A DNA stretch of 45,155 nucleotides. It comes from Flavobacterium laiguense. GTDB taxonomy: Bacteria; Bacteroidota; Bacteroidia; Flavobacteriales; Flavobacteriaceae. The notes beneath the pieces are model-generated. The model was not told where the DNA came from. It ran no database searches and saw nothing but the letters and a program-made list of their open reading frames with translations. Within the stretch, counting starts at the first letter, position 1; the number at the start of each line of letters is the position of its first letter. This document shows positions 33,451 through 43,300 of this stretch, piece after piece. The stretch lies in assembly GCF_003097655.1 (NCBI RefSeq), contig NZ_QCZH01000027.1, positions 1-45,155 on the forward strand, written 5' to 3'. The position numbers and the translations under genes were made by a program.

Positions 33451-33758
33451 TGCCTCAATTTAAAATTAAAATTGATGAAGAAGCTTTTCAAGATATTCTT
33501 GAAATTACAGATTGGTACAATAATCAGTTAAAAGGTTTGGGTTCTCGTTTTCAAAAGCAGGTTAAATCTCAAATTAACTCTTTAAAAAAGAATCCAAATA
33601 TATGCAGTAAACGTTATGATGATGTACATTGTATGGTTATAAAAAAGTTCCCATTTTTAGTTCATTATTCTATTAATGAAGATCTATTTTATGTTGAAAT
33701 TTTTGCTGTTTTTCACACTAGTAGAAATCCTCAAATATGGAAAACCCGAAGAAAATAA
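33450..33758 (+). CDS. RelE/ParE family toxin
   Basis: This 102-residue protein of the RelE/ParE superfamily has the compact alpha-beta fold: FKIKIDEEAFQDILEITDWYNNQLKGLGSRFQKQV (two N-terminal helices), then strands ending FPFLVHYSINEDLFYVEIFAVFHTSRNP. The C-terminal strands with VEIFAVFHTSRNP match ParE-like members more than ribosome-dependent RelE. The target (gyrase or mRNA) cannot be decided. Its ATG overlaps the antitoxin stop (TAATG), which couples translation. It is the second gene of the pair; a palindromic repeat follows. Confidence 0.85.
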   Translation: MPQFKIKIDEEAFQDILEITDWYNNQLKGLGSRFQKQVKSQINSLKKNPNICSKRYDDVHCMVIKKFPFLVHYSINEDLFYVEIFAVFHTSRNPQIWKTRRK

Positions 33759-33800
33759 GTTCTTTAAATTAAAACAAAAAGTTGAATTAAAAACGGATGC

Positions 33801-33937
33801 CCTAGCCCAGATTGCTAAGCCAATTCGCTTCGCTCGTGTGAAGCGGTATCCTTTATAAGGTGATTTTTCTTCACCATATAAAGATACAAGCGGATAGCTG
33901 GACACGAGCGAAGCGAACTGACGAAGTAAATAGCTCC
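33801..33937 (+). ncRNA. Structured hairpin element, Flavo-1-like candidate
   Basis: The core AAGCGGTATCCTTTATAAGG, then a loop, then CCATATAAAGATACAAGCGG with TAGCTGG and AAATAGCTCC at the borders, resembles a structured element seen repeatedly between flavobacterial genes; I suspect the Rfam Flavo-1 motif but cannot verify it. Here the core is bracketed by a 16-bp perfect inverted repeat (TTCGCTTCGCTCGTGT at 33824-33839 and its complement at 33902-33917) that extends the stem, giving a composite hairpin of about 94 nt. It lies downstream of the toxin gene. It could be a transcribed RNA, a REP-like repeat or both. Confidence 0.45.
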
Positions 33938-33982
33938 CCTTCGACTTCGCTCAGGGTTAAATAAAATATAATAAGATACAAT

Positions 33983-34711
33983 ATGAGATTAGAAGATTTT
34001 GACAACGACGAGGATAGAATAATCCAAGACAAACTGAAACAAAAAACTTGGAATGATATTAAAACCAATGATAGTTGGGCGATTTTTAAAATTATGGCCG
34101 AGTTTGTGAATGGATATGATTCAATGAGTCGTATTGGGCCTTGTGTGACTATTTTTGGTTCGGCAAGGATAAAACCGGAGGATCATTATTATTTACTAGC
34201 CGAGAAAATTGCTTACAAAATAAGTAAAGCAGGTTATGGTGTAATTACTGGTGGTGGTCCCGGAATTATGGAAGCGGGTAACAAAGGGGCGCATTTAGGC
34301 GGTGGAACCTCGGTGGGATTGAACATCGAATTGCCTTTTGAACAGCATTTTAACCCGTATATCGACAGAGATAAAAACTTGAACTTTGATTATTTCTTTG
34401 TTCGAAAAGTAATGTTTGTAAAATACTCGCAAGGTTTTGTGGTCATGCCGGGAGGTTTTGGAACTATGGATGAATTATTTGAGGCCATTACCTTAATTCA
34501 GACCAAAAAAATAGGTAAGTTCCCGATTATATTAGTAGGAACTAGTTTTTGGTCTGGATTGATTGATTGGGTAAAAGCAGTATTAGTTGAAAGAGAACAT
34601 ACGGTAAGTGCCGACGATTTGAACTTATTCAAGTTAGTAGACACCGAAGACGAGGTAGTGGCTGTTTTGGATAATTTCTATAAGAAATACGATTTAAGTC
34701 CTAATTTTTAA
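33983..34711 (+). CDS. LOG family protein (TIGR00730)
   Basis: This 242-residue Rossmann-like protein is of the lonely-guy (LOG) family. Both family motifs are present: GGGPGIMEAGNKGA (about 89-102, GGGxGxME) and MPGGFGTMDELFE (about 154-166, PGGxGTxxE). Family members remove ribose 5-phosphate from cytokinin-type or other purine nucleotides, and bacterial ones may act on nucleotide 5'-monophosphates generally. The N-terminal 45 residues, DEDRIIQDKLKQKTWNDIKT, are the short helical lead typical of the longer subgroup. It starts with ATG, stands alone, and is closed by a strong terminator. Confidence 0.9.
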   Translation: MRLEDFDNDEDRIIQDKLKQKTWNDIKTNDSWAIFKIMAEFVNGYDSMSRIGPCVTIFGSARIKPEDHYYLLAEKIAYKISKAGYGVITGGGPGIMEAGNKGAHLGGGTSVGLNIELPFEQHFNPYIDRDKNLNFDYFFVRKVMFVKYSQGFVVMPGGFGTMDELFEAITLIQTKKIGKFPIILVGTSFWSGLIDWVKAVLVEREHTVSADDLNLFKLVDTEDEVVAVLDNFYKKYDLSPNF

Positions 34712-34717
34712 AATTCT

Positions 34718-34749
34718 AAGAGCCGTTCCCAAAACGGCTCTTTTTTTTT
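34718..34749 (+). terminator. Terminator after the LOG family gene
   Basis: AAGAGCCGTT and AACGGCTCTT form a perfect stem with a 5-nt loop, followed by a T run of nine. Confidence 0.9.
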
Positions 34750-34789
34750 ACGTATTTTGACCTATTTAATACTGAACTTTTCTTAATTA

Positions 34790-34819
34790 TTTGTAAATTG
34801 TATTAGTTTTATACTTTTA
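34790..34819 (+). promoter_or_regulatory. Promoter of the M1-like/beta-barrel gene
   Basis: TTTG (34790-34793), 18 bp, then TACTTTTA (34812-34819) matches the consensus except for the last base. It places the start about 20 nt before the TTG initiation codon. Confidence 0.6.
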
Positions 34820-34841
34820 AGTAATCTTATAAGCCCCCAGA

Positions 34842-37664
34842 TTGAAAACTTACGGTAAAATCACCTTATTTCTTATTGTTTTGTTAGTTTCACAAAAACA
34901 ATACGCACAGCATCACTCTCAAATGTCTGTTGACGTAAATATGGATGCCAAGACCTTGTTTGTTCATCAAGAAATCACGTATTACAATACAAGCAATGAT
35001 ACTCTGTCTTCTATCGTTTTGAATGATTGGAATAATGCTTTCTCCGACAAAGAAAGTCCTTTGGGTAAGCGTTTTTCGGATGAGTTTTACAATCACTTTC
35101 ATTTTGCTACGGTAGAAGAACGAGGAGGAACAATCAATTTGATAATTGAAGACCAAAACAAAAACGTCCTACTTTGGGATCGAACTAAGAGACATCCTGA
35201 TTATATTGAGCTCGCATTAAGCAAAAAACTGGAACCCAACCAAAAAATCACTTTACACCTTTCCTATGCCAGTAAAATACCGAGTGATCGATTTACTAAA
35301 TACGGCTACTCGGACGATAAAAGCATAAACCTAAAAAACTGGTTCCTGACTCCTGCTCGTTATGAAGATCATCAATTTATTAAATACAGTAATGAAAACT
35401 TAGATGATATTGCCAATGCTGTTTCTGATTTTGACATTCATTTTAAAATACCAAAAAGCAGTACACTGGTTACCGATCTTAATGTTAGCGACTCCACCCA
35501 AACTGGCGCTGAAACAACCTACACTTTAACGGGCAAAAACATTCCTGATTTTAGCCTCATTATTGAAAAAGACCCCACTTATAAAAGTTATAAAATTGGA
35601 GATTTAGAAGTCCTAACCAATATCAATTCTGGAAAATTCAAAGACTCATTAAAAACAGCAATTATTAAACAAATTGTTGATTTTAGCAGTAACCAAATTG
35701 GAAAATATCCGTTTGATAAAATAATCATTTCGGAAGCTGATTATGAAAAAAATCCATTTTATGGACTGAATCAACTGCCTAAATTCATGCGACCTTTCCA
35801 TTCCGATTTTATATTCGAAATAAAGTTTTTAAAAACCTATTTGAATAATTTTATAAAAAACAGCTTGCAATTAGATGCCCGAAAAGACAACTGGATTTAT
35901 GATGGTATTCAGGTTTTTACCATGATCGATTATATCGACAAATATCATCCTGAAAGTAAGATGATGGGATCGGCTTCTAAATTTATCTTATTACGGGGAT
36001 TCAAAATGGCCCAAACCGATTTTAACGAGCAATACAGTTATTATTATATGCTCATGGCCCGGAAAAACCTGGACCAACCACTCAATGCACCAAAAAATTC
36101 ATTGATAAAATACAATGTTCAAATTGCCAATAAATACAAAGCGGGATTGAGCTTTAAATATTTAGACTCCTATCTTGGCGATACATTGGTTACCAACGGA
36201 ATTCGACAGTTTTATACGCTAAACAAAGAAAAAACAACCTCAAGAAGCGATTTTGAAAATATACTAAAATCAAGTACTCCCAAAAATATCGATTGGTTTT
36301 TTAAATATATCATTGATAGTCGAGAAACTATTGACTACAAATTTGGAGATGTATCTAAAACAAAAGACACTGTAACTTTTTTTGTAAAAAACAAGGGAGT
36401 TCCATTGGTGCCTATGCCAATATTTGGGATTAAAAAAAAACAAATTATATTCAAAAAATGGTTAGAAACCAATGAAATAGATACTACTCTTATATTCGAT
36501 AGAAAAAATGTGGATAAATTGGTTCTCAATTATAATAATGAAGTACCCGAATTCAATTTGAGAAACAATTGGAAATCATTGAAAACCTTTTCACTCAATC
36601 GGCCTTTAAAACCAACCTTTTTTCAGGATTTAGAAGACCCGCATTGCTCTCAATTTTTTTACAATCCTACCTTTTATTATAATCTTTATGATGGACTTTC
36701 GCCTGGAATTAGTTTTTACAACTATAGCTTCTTTGATAAACCATTTATGTTTAACCTGAATCCTATGTATTCCATAAACACAAATTCAATTGTGGGTAGT
36801 TATTCATTGGGCATTAATAAATATTATAGAACTGGAACACTATACAATGTACGATACTCCCTAAACGGTTCTTATTTTCATTATGCACCAGATGCCGCTT
36901 ATTTGAAATTGAATCCCAGTTTAACCATGTCTATACGCGAGCCCAATTATAGAGACAATAGAAAACAAACCATTTTTGTAAAATACAATATCATAAACAA
37001 AGAACCATCAGCTATTGTAATTGACAGTACAGACAATTATTCTATTCTGAATCTAAAATACTACAATGTTAAAACCGAAGTAACGAGTCATGTAAAATTC
37101 TTCACGGATGTACAATTTTCAGGTTATTTCGGAAAAGTATCCGCTGACGTGGAGTACCGAAAACTTTTTAACAACAAACGTTTTTTTAATATTAGGGTAT
37201 TTGGAGGGACATTTTTATACAATACCAACAATACCCAAAACTATAATTTTGGAGTATCCAGACCCAATGATTATCTTTTTGATTACAATATTTATGCCCG
37301 CTCTGAGACCACAGGTATTTTAAGTCAGCAATATATATTGGCACAAGGCGGATTCAAATCGTTTGTAACCCCATCAGAATCTAACAAATGGATGACCACC
37401 ACTAATATGAGTTATACGATTTGGAATTGGGTTGATGCTTACGCCGATTTTGGGTTTGTCAAAAATAAAGGCCAAAATAATGCATTTATATACGATAGTG
37501 GATTACGACTAAATCTGGTACAAGATTATTTTGAATTGTTCTTTCCAGTCTATTCTTCAAATGGTTTTGAAATAACACAAAAACAATACAGCGATAAAGT
37601 GCGATTTATCTTCATATTTAGCCCTAAATCATTAATGAATCTTTTTACCCGAAAATGGTTTTAA
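34842..37664 (+). CDS. M1 peptidase-like protein fused to an outer-membrane barrel
   Basis: This 940-residue exported protein has a signal peptide (KTYGKITLFLIVLLVSQKQYA, cleavage near residue 23). Residues 25-530 follow the gluzincin/M1 aminopeptidase order: a beta domain (QMSVDVNMDAKTLFVHQEIT), then a helical domain with DNWIYDGIQVFTMIDY where M1 enzymes have the Glu of the NEGFA-type motif. The zinc motif HExxH is not seen; that place reads FLKTYLNNFI, so the domain looks catalytically dead. From about 600 to 940 alternating aromatic strands end in FSPKSLMNLFTRKWF with a terminal Phe, as in outer-membrane beta-barrels. Initiation is at TTG (34842) after a suitable promoter. Function is not known. 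Confidence 0.8.
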   Translation: MKTYGKITLFLIVLLVSQKQYAQHHSQMSVDVNMDAKTLFVHQEITYYNTSNDTLSSIVLNDWNNAFSDKESPLGKRFSDEFYNHFHFATVEERGGTINLIIEDQNKNVLLWDRTKRHPDYIELALSKKLEPNQKITLHLSYASKIPSDRFTKYGYSDDKSINLKNWFLTPARYEDHQFIKYSNENLDDIANAVSDFDIHFKIPKSSTLVTDLNVSDSTQTGAETTYTLTGKNIPDFSLIIEKDPTYKSYKIGDLEVLTNINSGKFKDSLKTAIIKQIVDFSSNQIGKYPFDKIIISEADYEKNPFYGLNQLPKFMRPFHSDFIFEIKFLKTYLNNFIKNSLQLDARKDNWIYDGIQVFTMIDYIDKYHPESKMMGSASKFILLRGFKMAQTDFNEQYSYYYMLMARKNLDQPLNAPKNSLIKYNVQIANKYKAGLSFKYLDSYLGDTLVTNGIRQFYTLNKEKTTSRSDFENILKSSTPKNIDWFFKYIIDSRETIDYKFGDVSKTKDTVTFFVKNKGVPLVPMPIFGIKKKQIIFKKWLETNEIDTTLIFDRKNVDKLVLNYNNEVPEFNLRNNWKSLKTFSLNRPLKPTFFQDLEDPHCSQFFYNPTFYYNLYDGLSPGISFYNYSFFDKPFMFNLNPMYSINTNSIVGSYSLGINKYYRTGTLYNVRYSLNGSYFHYAPDAAYLKLNPSLTMSIREPNYRDNRKQTIFVKYNIINKEPSAIVIDSTDNYSILNLKYYNVKTEVTSHVKFFTDVQFSGYFGKVSADVEYRKLFNNKRFFNIRVFGGTFLYNTNNTQNYNFGVSRPNDYLFDYNIYARSETTGILSQQYILAQGGFKSFVTPSESNKWMTTTNMSYTIWNWVDAYADFGFVKNKGQNNAFIYDSGLRLNLVQDYFELFFPVYSSNGFEITQKQYSDKVRFIFIFSPKSLMNLFTRKWF

Positions 37665-37817
37665 TTCAAAACAAAAACTTTAAAATATTGAATTATTATT
37701 CGATAAATGGAATAAAAATTACATATTCAATAAAAATAAAACTGTTTTACTAAAAATTATTTGTTAATTATTTATAAAAATACAAAAGTGTATAATGATA
37801 TATAGATAGTTTTTGAT

Positions 37818-37825
37818 TAGATTTG
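37818..37825 (+). promoter_or_regulatory. -7 element before the E1 alpha/beta gene
   Basis: TAGATTTG followed by C lies 29 bp before the ATG at 37854. There is no clear -33 TTG at the usual distance; the region before it is very AT-rich. Confidence 0.5.
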
Positions 37826-37853
37826 CAGCTCAAAAGCTATACTTTTAAATATT

Positions 37854-40262
37854 ATGATAAAAGAGAAAGTGAATACTGGTTTAACATTTGAAGACTTTAA
37901 AACCGAAGTCATAAATGATTACAAAATCGCCATAATAAGCAGAGAATGTAGTTTATTGGGTCGAAAAGAAGTATTAACCGGAAAAGCCAAATTCGGAATA
38001 TTTGGAGATGGTAAAGAAGTTCCACAACTTGCTATGGCTAAATCCTTTAAAAATGGGGATTTCCGTTCCGGATATTATCGCGATCAAACTTTTATGATGG
38101 CTATAGGCGAATTGACCATACAACAATTTTTTGCCGGATTATATGCCCATACTGATATAAAGCAAGAACCAATGTCTGCAGGAAGACAAATGGGAGGTCA
38201 TTTTGCCACCCATAGCTTGAATGAAGATGGATCTTGGAAAAACTTAACAGAGCAAAAAAATTCTAGTTCTGATATTTCTCCAACAGCTGGACAAATGCCT
38301 CGTTTATTGGGATTAGCACAAGCATCGAAAATATATAGAAATGTTTCTGGTATCGAAAATGCAAGTAATTTTTCTATAGATGGAAACGAAATTGCTTGGG
38401 GAACCATTGGAAACGCAAGTACCTCTGAAGGTTTGTTTTTTGAAACCATAAATGCTGCTGGTGTATTGCAAGTACCTATGGTCATGAGTGTTTGGGATGA
38501 TGAGTACGGTATTTCGGTACATGCAAGACATCAAACTACCAAAGAAAACATTTCTGAAATCTTAAAAGGGTATCAAAAAGAAGAAGGAACAAACGGTTTT
38601 GAAATCTTAAGAGTAAAAGGTTGGGATTATGTCGATTTGATTGCCACTTACGAAAAAGCCGCTGAAATCGCGCGTGAAAAACACGTTCCAGTGTTAATTC
38701 ACGTGAATCAACTAACACAACCTCAAGGACACTCTAGTTCTGGTTCACACGAAAGATATAAAAACGCAGCCCGATTAGCTTGGGAAAAAGATTTTGACTG
38801 TATTCGCCAAATGAAATTATGGATGATTGCTATCAATATTGCATCGCCAGAAGAGATTGAAGCCATTGATTTAGAAGCGAAAAAAGAAGTCTTTGAAGGC
38901 AAAAAAGCCGCTTGGAATGCTTTTATAGAGCCGATTGTTGAAGAACAAAAAGAATTGGTTGCCATATTAGAAAGAATAGCGGTAACAAGCCTTAAAAAAG
39001 AAGAAATTCTTAGAAATACTGCTAGTTTAAAAGGCATAAAATCCCCTTTGAAAAAGGAATTATTGGTAATGGCCCGAAAAACGTTGCGTTCCATTATCAA
39101 TGAAGAGGACAAATTAGAATTATCCAGGTGGATTACGAACTATATCAATAAAACACAGGAGAAATTTAGCAGTAACTTATTTTCGAACTCTGATAAAAAT
39201 GTGTTTTCTGTTAAAGAAGTTTTACCTGTTTATCCAGATAATGCCAAAGAAGATACTGATGGCAGAATGATATTGAGAGATAACTTTGACGCTATTTTCT
39301 CTAAATACCCAGAATCATTAATTTTTGGGGAAGATGCAGGAAACATTGGTGATGTAAACCAAGGTCTTGAAGGTATGCAAGAAAAATATGGAGAGTTACG
39401 CGTTGCCGATGTTGGGATTCGCGAAGCTTCTATATTAGGACAAGGAATTGGAATGGCATTGAGAGGATTACGTCCGATTGCCGAAATTCAGTATTTGGAT
39501 TACCTATTATATGCTATCCAAATCATGAGTGACGATTTAGCCACTTTGCAATACAGAACCGTTGGAAAACAAAAAGCACCACTTATTATCCGTACCCGCG
39601 GACATAGATTAGAAGGTATTTGGCATTCTGGTTCTCCAATGGGAATGATCATCAATGCCATTAGAGGAATCCATGTTTTGGTTCCAAGAAACATGACACA
39701 AGCCGCTGGTTTTTACAACTCTTTATTAGAATGTGATGAACCTGCTTTGGTGATCGAATGTTTGAATGGTTACCGATTGAAAGAAAAAATGCCTTTGAAT
39801 TACGGAGAATTCAAAACGCCAATTGGAGTTGTGGAAACGTTGAGAAAAGGGACTGACATTACGCTTGTTTCTTATGGATCAACCTTACGATTAGTAGAAC
39901 AGGCTGCCAATGAATTATTTGAAGCAGGTATTGATTGCGAAATTATCGATTTACAGTCTTTACTTCCATTTGATGTGAATCAGGATATTATAAAAAGTGT
40001 TGCAAAAACCAATAGATTGTTGGTTATTGACGAGGATCTTCCCGGTGGAGCTTCTGCTTATATTTTGCAGCAAATTATAGAACAACAAGATGCTTACAAT
40101 CATTTAGACAGTAAGCCACAAACCTTGACTGCCAAAGAACATAGACCTGCTTACGGAACAGATGGAGATTACTTCTCTAAACCTTCTGCAGAAGATATTT
40201 ATGAAAAGGTATATGCTATGATGAATGAAGTAAATCCTTCTAAGTTTCCGAGTTTGTACTAA
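37854..40262 (+). CDS. 2-oxo acid dehydrogenase E1, fused alpha/beta subunits
   Basis: This 802-residue cytosolic thiamine-diphosphate enzyme has the E1 alpha and beta subunits joined in one chain. The alpha half (about 25-400) contains the TPP-binding motif GTIGNASTSEGLFFETINAA, and the phosphorylation-loop equivalent HSSSGSHERYK. The beta half (about 470-800) has SLIFGEDAGNIGDVNQGLEG, RVADVGIREASILGQGIGMA, LRPIAEIQYLDYL and the C-terminal domain DITLVSYGSTLRLVEQAA. It decarboxylates a 2-oxo acid and passes the acyl group to E2; branched-chain oxo acids are the likely substrate because flavobacteria carry fused BCKDH E1, but 2-oxoglutarate or pyruvate is not excluded. No E2 or E3 gene lies nearby. 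Confidence 0.88.
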   Translation: MIKEKVNTGLTFEDFKTEVINDYKIAIISRECSLLGRKEVLTGKAKFGIFGDGKEVPQLAMAKSFKNGDFRSGYYRDQTFMMAIGELTIQQFFAGLYAHTDIKQEPMSAGRQMGGHFATHSLNEDGSWKNLTEQKNSSSDISPTAGQMPRLLGLAQASKIYRNVSGIENASNFSIDGNEIAWGTIGNASTSEGLFFETINAAGVLQVPMVMSVWDDEYGISVHARHQTTKENISEILKGYQKEEGTNGFEILRVKGWDYVDLIATYEKAAEIAREKHVPVLIHVNQLTQPQGHSSSGSHERYKNAARLAWEKDFDCIRQMKLWMIAINIASPEEIEAIDLEAKKEVFEGKKAAWNAFIEPIVEEQKELVAILERIAVTSLKKEEILRNTASLKGIKSPLKKELLVMARKTLRSIINEEDKLELSRWITNYINKTQEKFSSNLFSNSDKNVFSVKEVLPVYPDNAKEDTDGRMILRDNFDAIFSKYPESLIFGEDAGNIGDVNQGLEGMQEKYGELRVADVGIREASILGQGIGMALRGLRPIAEIQYLDYLLYAIQIMSDDLATLQYRTVGKQKAPLIIRTRGHRLEGIWHSGSPMGMIINAIRGIHVLVPRNMTQAAGFYNSLLECDEPALVIECLNGYRLKEKMPLNYGEFKTPIGVVETLRKGTDITLVSYGSTLRLVEQAANELFEAGIDCEIIDLQSLLPFDVNQDIIKSVAKTNRLLVIDEDLPGGASAYILQQIIEQQDAYNHLDSKPQTLTAKEHRPAYGTDGDYFSKPSAEDIYEKVYAMMNEVNPSKFPSLY

Positions 40263-40277
40263 AACATCATAAATCAT

Positions 40278-40320
40278 AAAAAAAGCCAGACACAATTTAT
40301 TTTTTGTCTGGCTTTTTTAA
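40278..40320. terminator. Bidirectional terminator
   Basis: AAAAAGCCAGACA and TGTCTGGCTTTTT form a 13-bp stem. Runs of T follow on one strand and of A on the other, so it can end the dehydrogenase gene and the convergent adhesin gene. Confidence 0.9.
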
Positions 40321-40370
40321 TTACAGTAATAAATTCGAAATATTTCTATCAACGCAATGTTCGTTCTAAA

Positions 40371-43300
40371 TTATTCTTTCAAAATTAATTTTTTGGTTTC
40401 TACATTTTCTCCAACTATTAAATTTACAAAATAGACACCGACCGGTAATGCATCATTAAGTTCAATAGTTTCTTTCATGTGACCGTCTATTACAAATGGT
40501 GCTTTAGAGTAAATAATTCTTCCATTAAAATCGAGAACTTGAATCATTGCTCCCTCTACAACATCTTTTTTATTAACTTCTACCGTAAAGGAACCAGTAG
40601 TAGGATTTGGATATATCACAAAAGTGTCGCTATTTTCAACCACATAAAAATCCGTATTTGATGCAAATCTAGCGGTATTGATGCAGGAACCTAAATAGTC
40701 CCCGTGTGCCAAATGTGTTTTAACATCAGTCGTTTTTACACATTGAGTTACTCCATTATGACAAATATACACACTGTTTTTAGCACAAGTTATATCAACT
40801 GTATTAACAACAACATCATCTGACTGAAAACATCCTTGAGCATCAGTTATTTTTAATGTATAGGTTGTTTTTACGGTAGGACAAACACTGATACTAGTAT
40901 TTTTTGACCCAGTACTCCATAAATATTTATAGGGAGGTAAACCTCCGGTGGCCGAACCGCTCAGTGTAACACATTTAGTTTGCGTATAGCCAATATAAAT
41001 CGTTGCGTCTGCTCCTGCATTTGCAATTGGACCATTAACTTGTATGTTAGCCGTTGCTAAATTGGTACAACCATTAATATTAGTATAAGAGTAAGTAATT
41101 GGATGTACTCCCACTCCCGCTACCGAGGGATTAAAAATTCCTGAACTAACCCCAGTACCTGCATAAATTCCTCCAGTTGGTAGTCCACCTGTCAATGTAA
41201 AGGCTGTAGCACTGATACAAACAGGGCTAAATGCATTTAAAGTTACAACCGGTAATGGATTTACCGTAACGGTCGCTGAATTAGATTTTGAACAGCCTGT
41301 AGCAATTATTGTTTCTGTTAAAGTATAACTCGTCGTTACAGTTGGACTAACTGAAGGATTAGAAACTGTGGAAGTAAATCCAGCAGGATTAGAAACCCAA
41401 CTATAAGTATTTCCTGAAACCGCAGTTGCTCCAATTACAATACTGTTTCCTCTACAAATAACTATTGAAGCACCTGCATTTGCAACCGGCAAAGGATTAA
41501 CTGTTATCGTTACCTCATTCGATTTTGAGCATCCTGTAGCAGTTACCGTTTCTGTTAATGTATAAGTCGTAGTTACAATTGGACTTACTGACGGATTAGC
41601 AACTGTAGAAGCAAATCCTGAAGGATTGGAAACCCAACTGTATGTATGTCCCGCTACTGTTGCAGTTCCTAAAGCTACACTGTTACCCGAACATATTGAG
41701 GAGGAAACACCAGCATTGGCTAACTGTTGATTATCAACAACCGTTACTTTTTGTGTACAGGTTGCCGTGTTATTACTTGCATCTGTCGCTGTCCAAGTTA
41801 CTGTGGTGTTTCCTATTGGATATGTTTCTGGAGCGTCGTTGATAACATTAAGTTCACCTCCTATAGTATTTCCCAAAACCCAGTTAGAAGTTGCACCGGT
41901 GAGTGTAAAACCATTCAGGGTTCCGTTAAATCCATTACCGGAATCATCTATAGCTGTATTAATTGCCGGCCCGGGTGAAGCGGAATTATTTCCTCCGGCT
42001 ATACCTTGATTAAAATGATATAAAGCGACTAAACCTGCCTGTGCACTAAGTTCTTTATTCATGTCAGCTTGTATTTGTGACTGGGTTCGCTCTACATTCC
42101 ATATTCTTACCTCGTCCATTAAATCTCCATTGCTGTATATCGCTGCATCGTCTCCTCTAGCACCGATTTTAAGTGATAAAGTACCAGGATTTTCAGGTAA
42201 ATCAGTTATGCCATTTATTTGCCCATCAAGAACTCCATTCACATACAGTTTTAAAACCCCTGTAGTTCTATTAAATGTAACAGCGAGATGATACCACTCA
42301 TTCGGTAATATAGTTGTAGCCCCTGTTAGTTGCGGACCACCACAACAGGGTTTTAAAACCATAGTAAACGCCTTGTTTTCAGGGGAAATTCTCAATAAAT
42401 ATCCAAAATCATTTCCATAATAAGAATATTTTTCAATTAAACTTTTTCCACCTGAAGTAATTTTAACCCAAGTTTCAATTGTCAATTGATTGATGGGGTT
42501 AAGCAAATCATTATGTGGCACATCAACATAGCCCCCATCAAAATTCAGTGCATTCCCAAAAGAATTAATAGAATTATCACTAACTGCTGGACTTACTAAT
42601 AATGTTGTTCCTGTGCATAACCCTGCAGTAGTATTGATTGTGACATCTGACGGACAAACGATAGTTGGATTTTCTGTATCCACTACTGTTACTTTTTGCG
42701 TACAGGTTCCTGTATTATTACTTGCATCTGTCGCTGTCCAAGTTACTGTTGTGTTTCCTATCGGATATTCATTAGGAGCATCATTGGTAACACTAAGTTC
42801 CCCTCCTACAACATTTCCTAAAACCCAGTTAGAAGTTGATCCAGTGAGTGCAAAACCATTCAGGGTACCGTTAAATCCATTACCTGAATCGTCCATAGCT
42901 GTTGCCAATTCTGTATTCGCGCCACCAACTATGCCTTGATTAAAATGATATAAAGCAACCAAGCCTGTCTGTGCACTAAGTTCACGGTTCATGTCAGTTT
43001 GTATTTGTGCTTGCGTGCGTTCAATATTCCATACTCTTGCTTCATCAATTACACCACCATTTATTAATCGTGTTGCGGCATCATCTCCCCTTGCACCAAT
43101 TTTAAGCGACTGAGCACCCGGTGTTGTGGGTAATCCACTTATGCCCGTGATTTGTCCGTCAAGAACGCCATTCACATACAGTTTCAAAACACCTGTATTT
43201 CGGTTAAATGTAGCTGCAAGGTGATACCATACATTGGGTAAAATGGTTGTGGAGCCGGTGAGTTCTACACCTTGATTGCTTGCATTTAAAACCATGGTAA

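Noticed and set aside
33676..33905. Short frames over the end of the toxin gene and the following hairpin
   Set aside because: They overlap the toxin gene end and the palindromic element in both strands, as expected for repeats.
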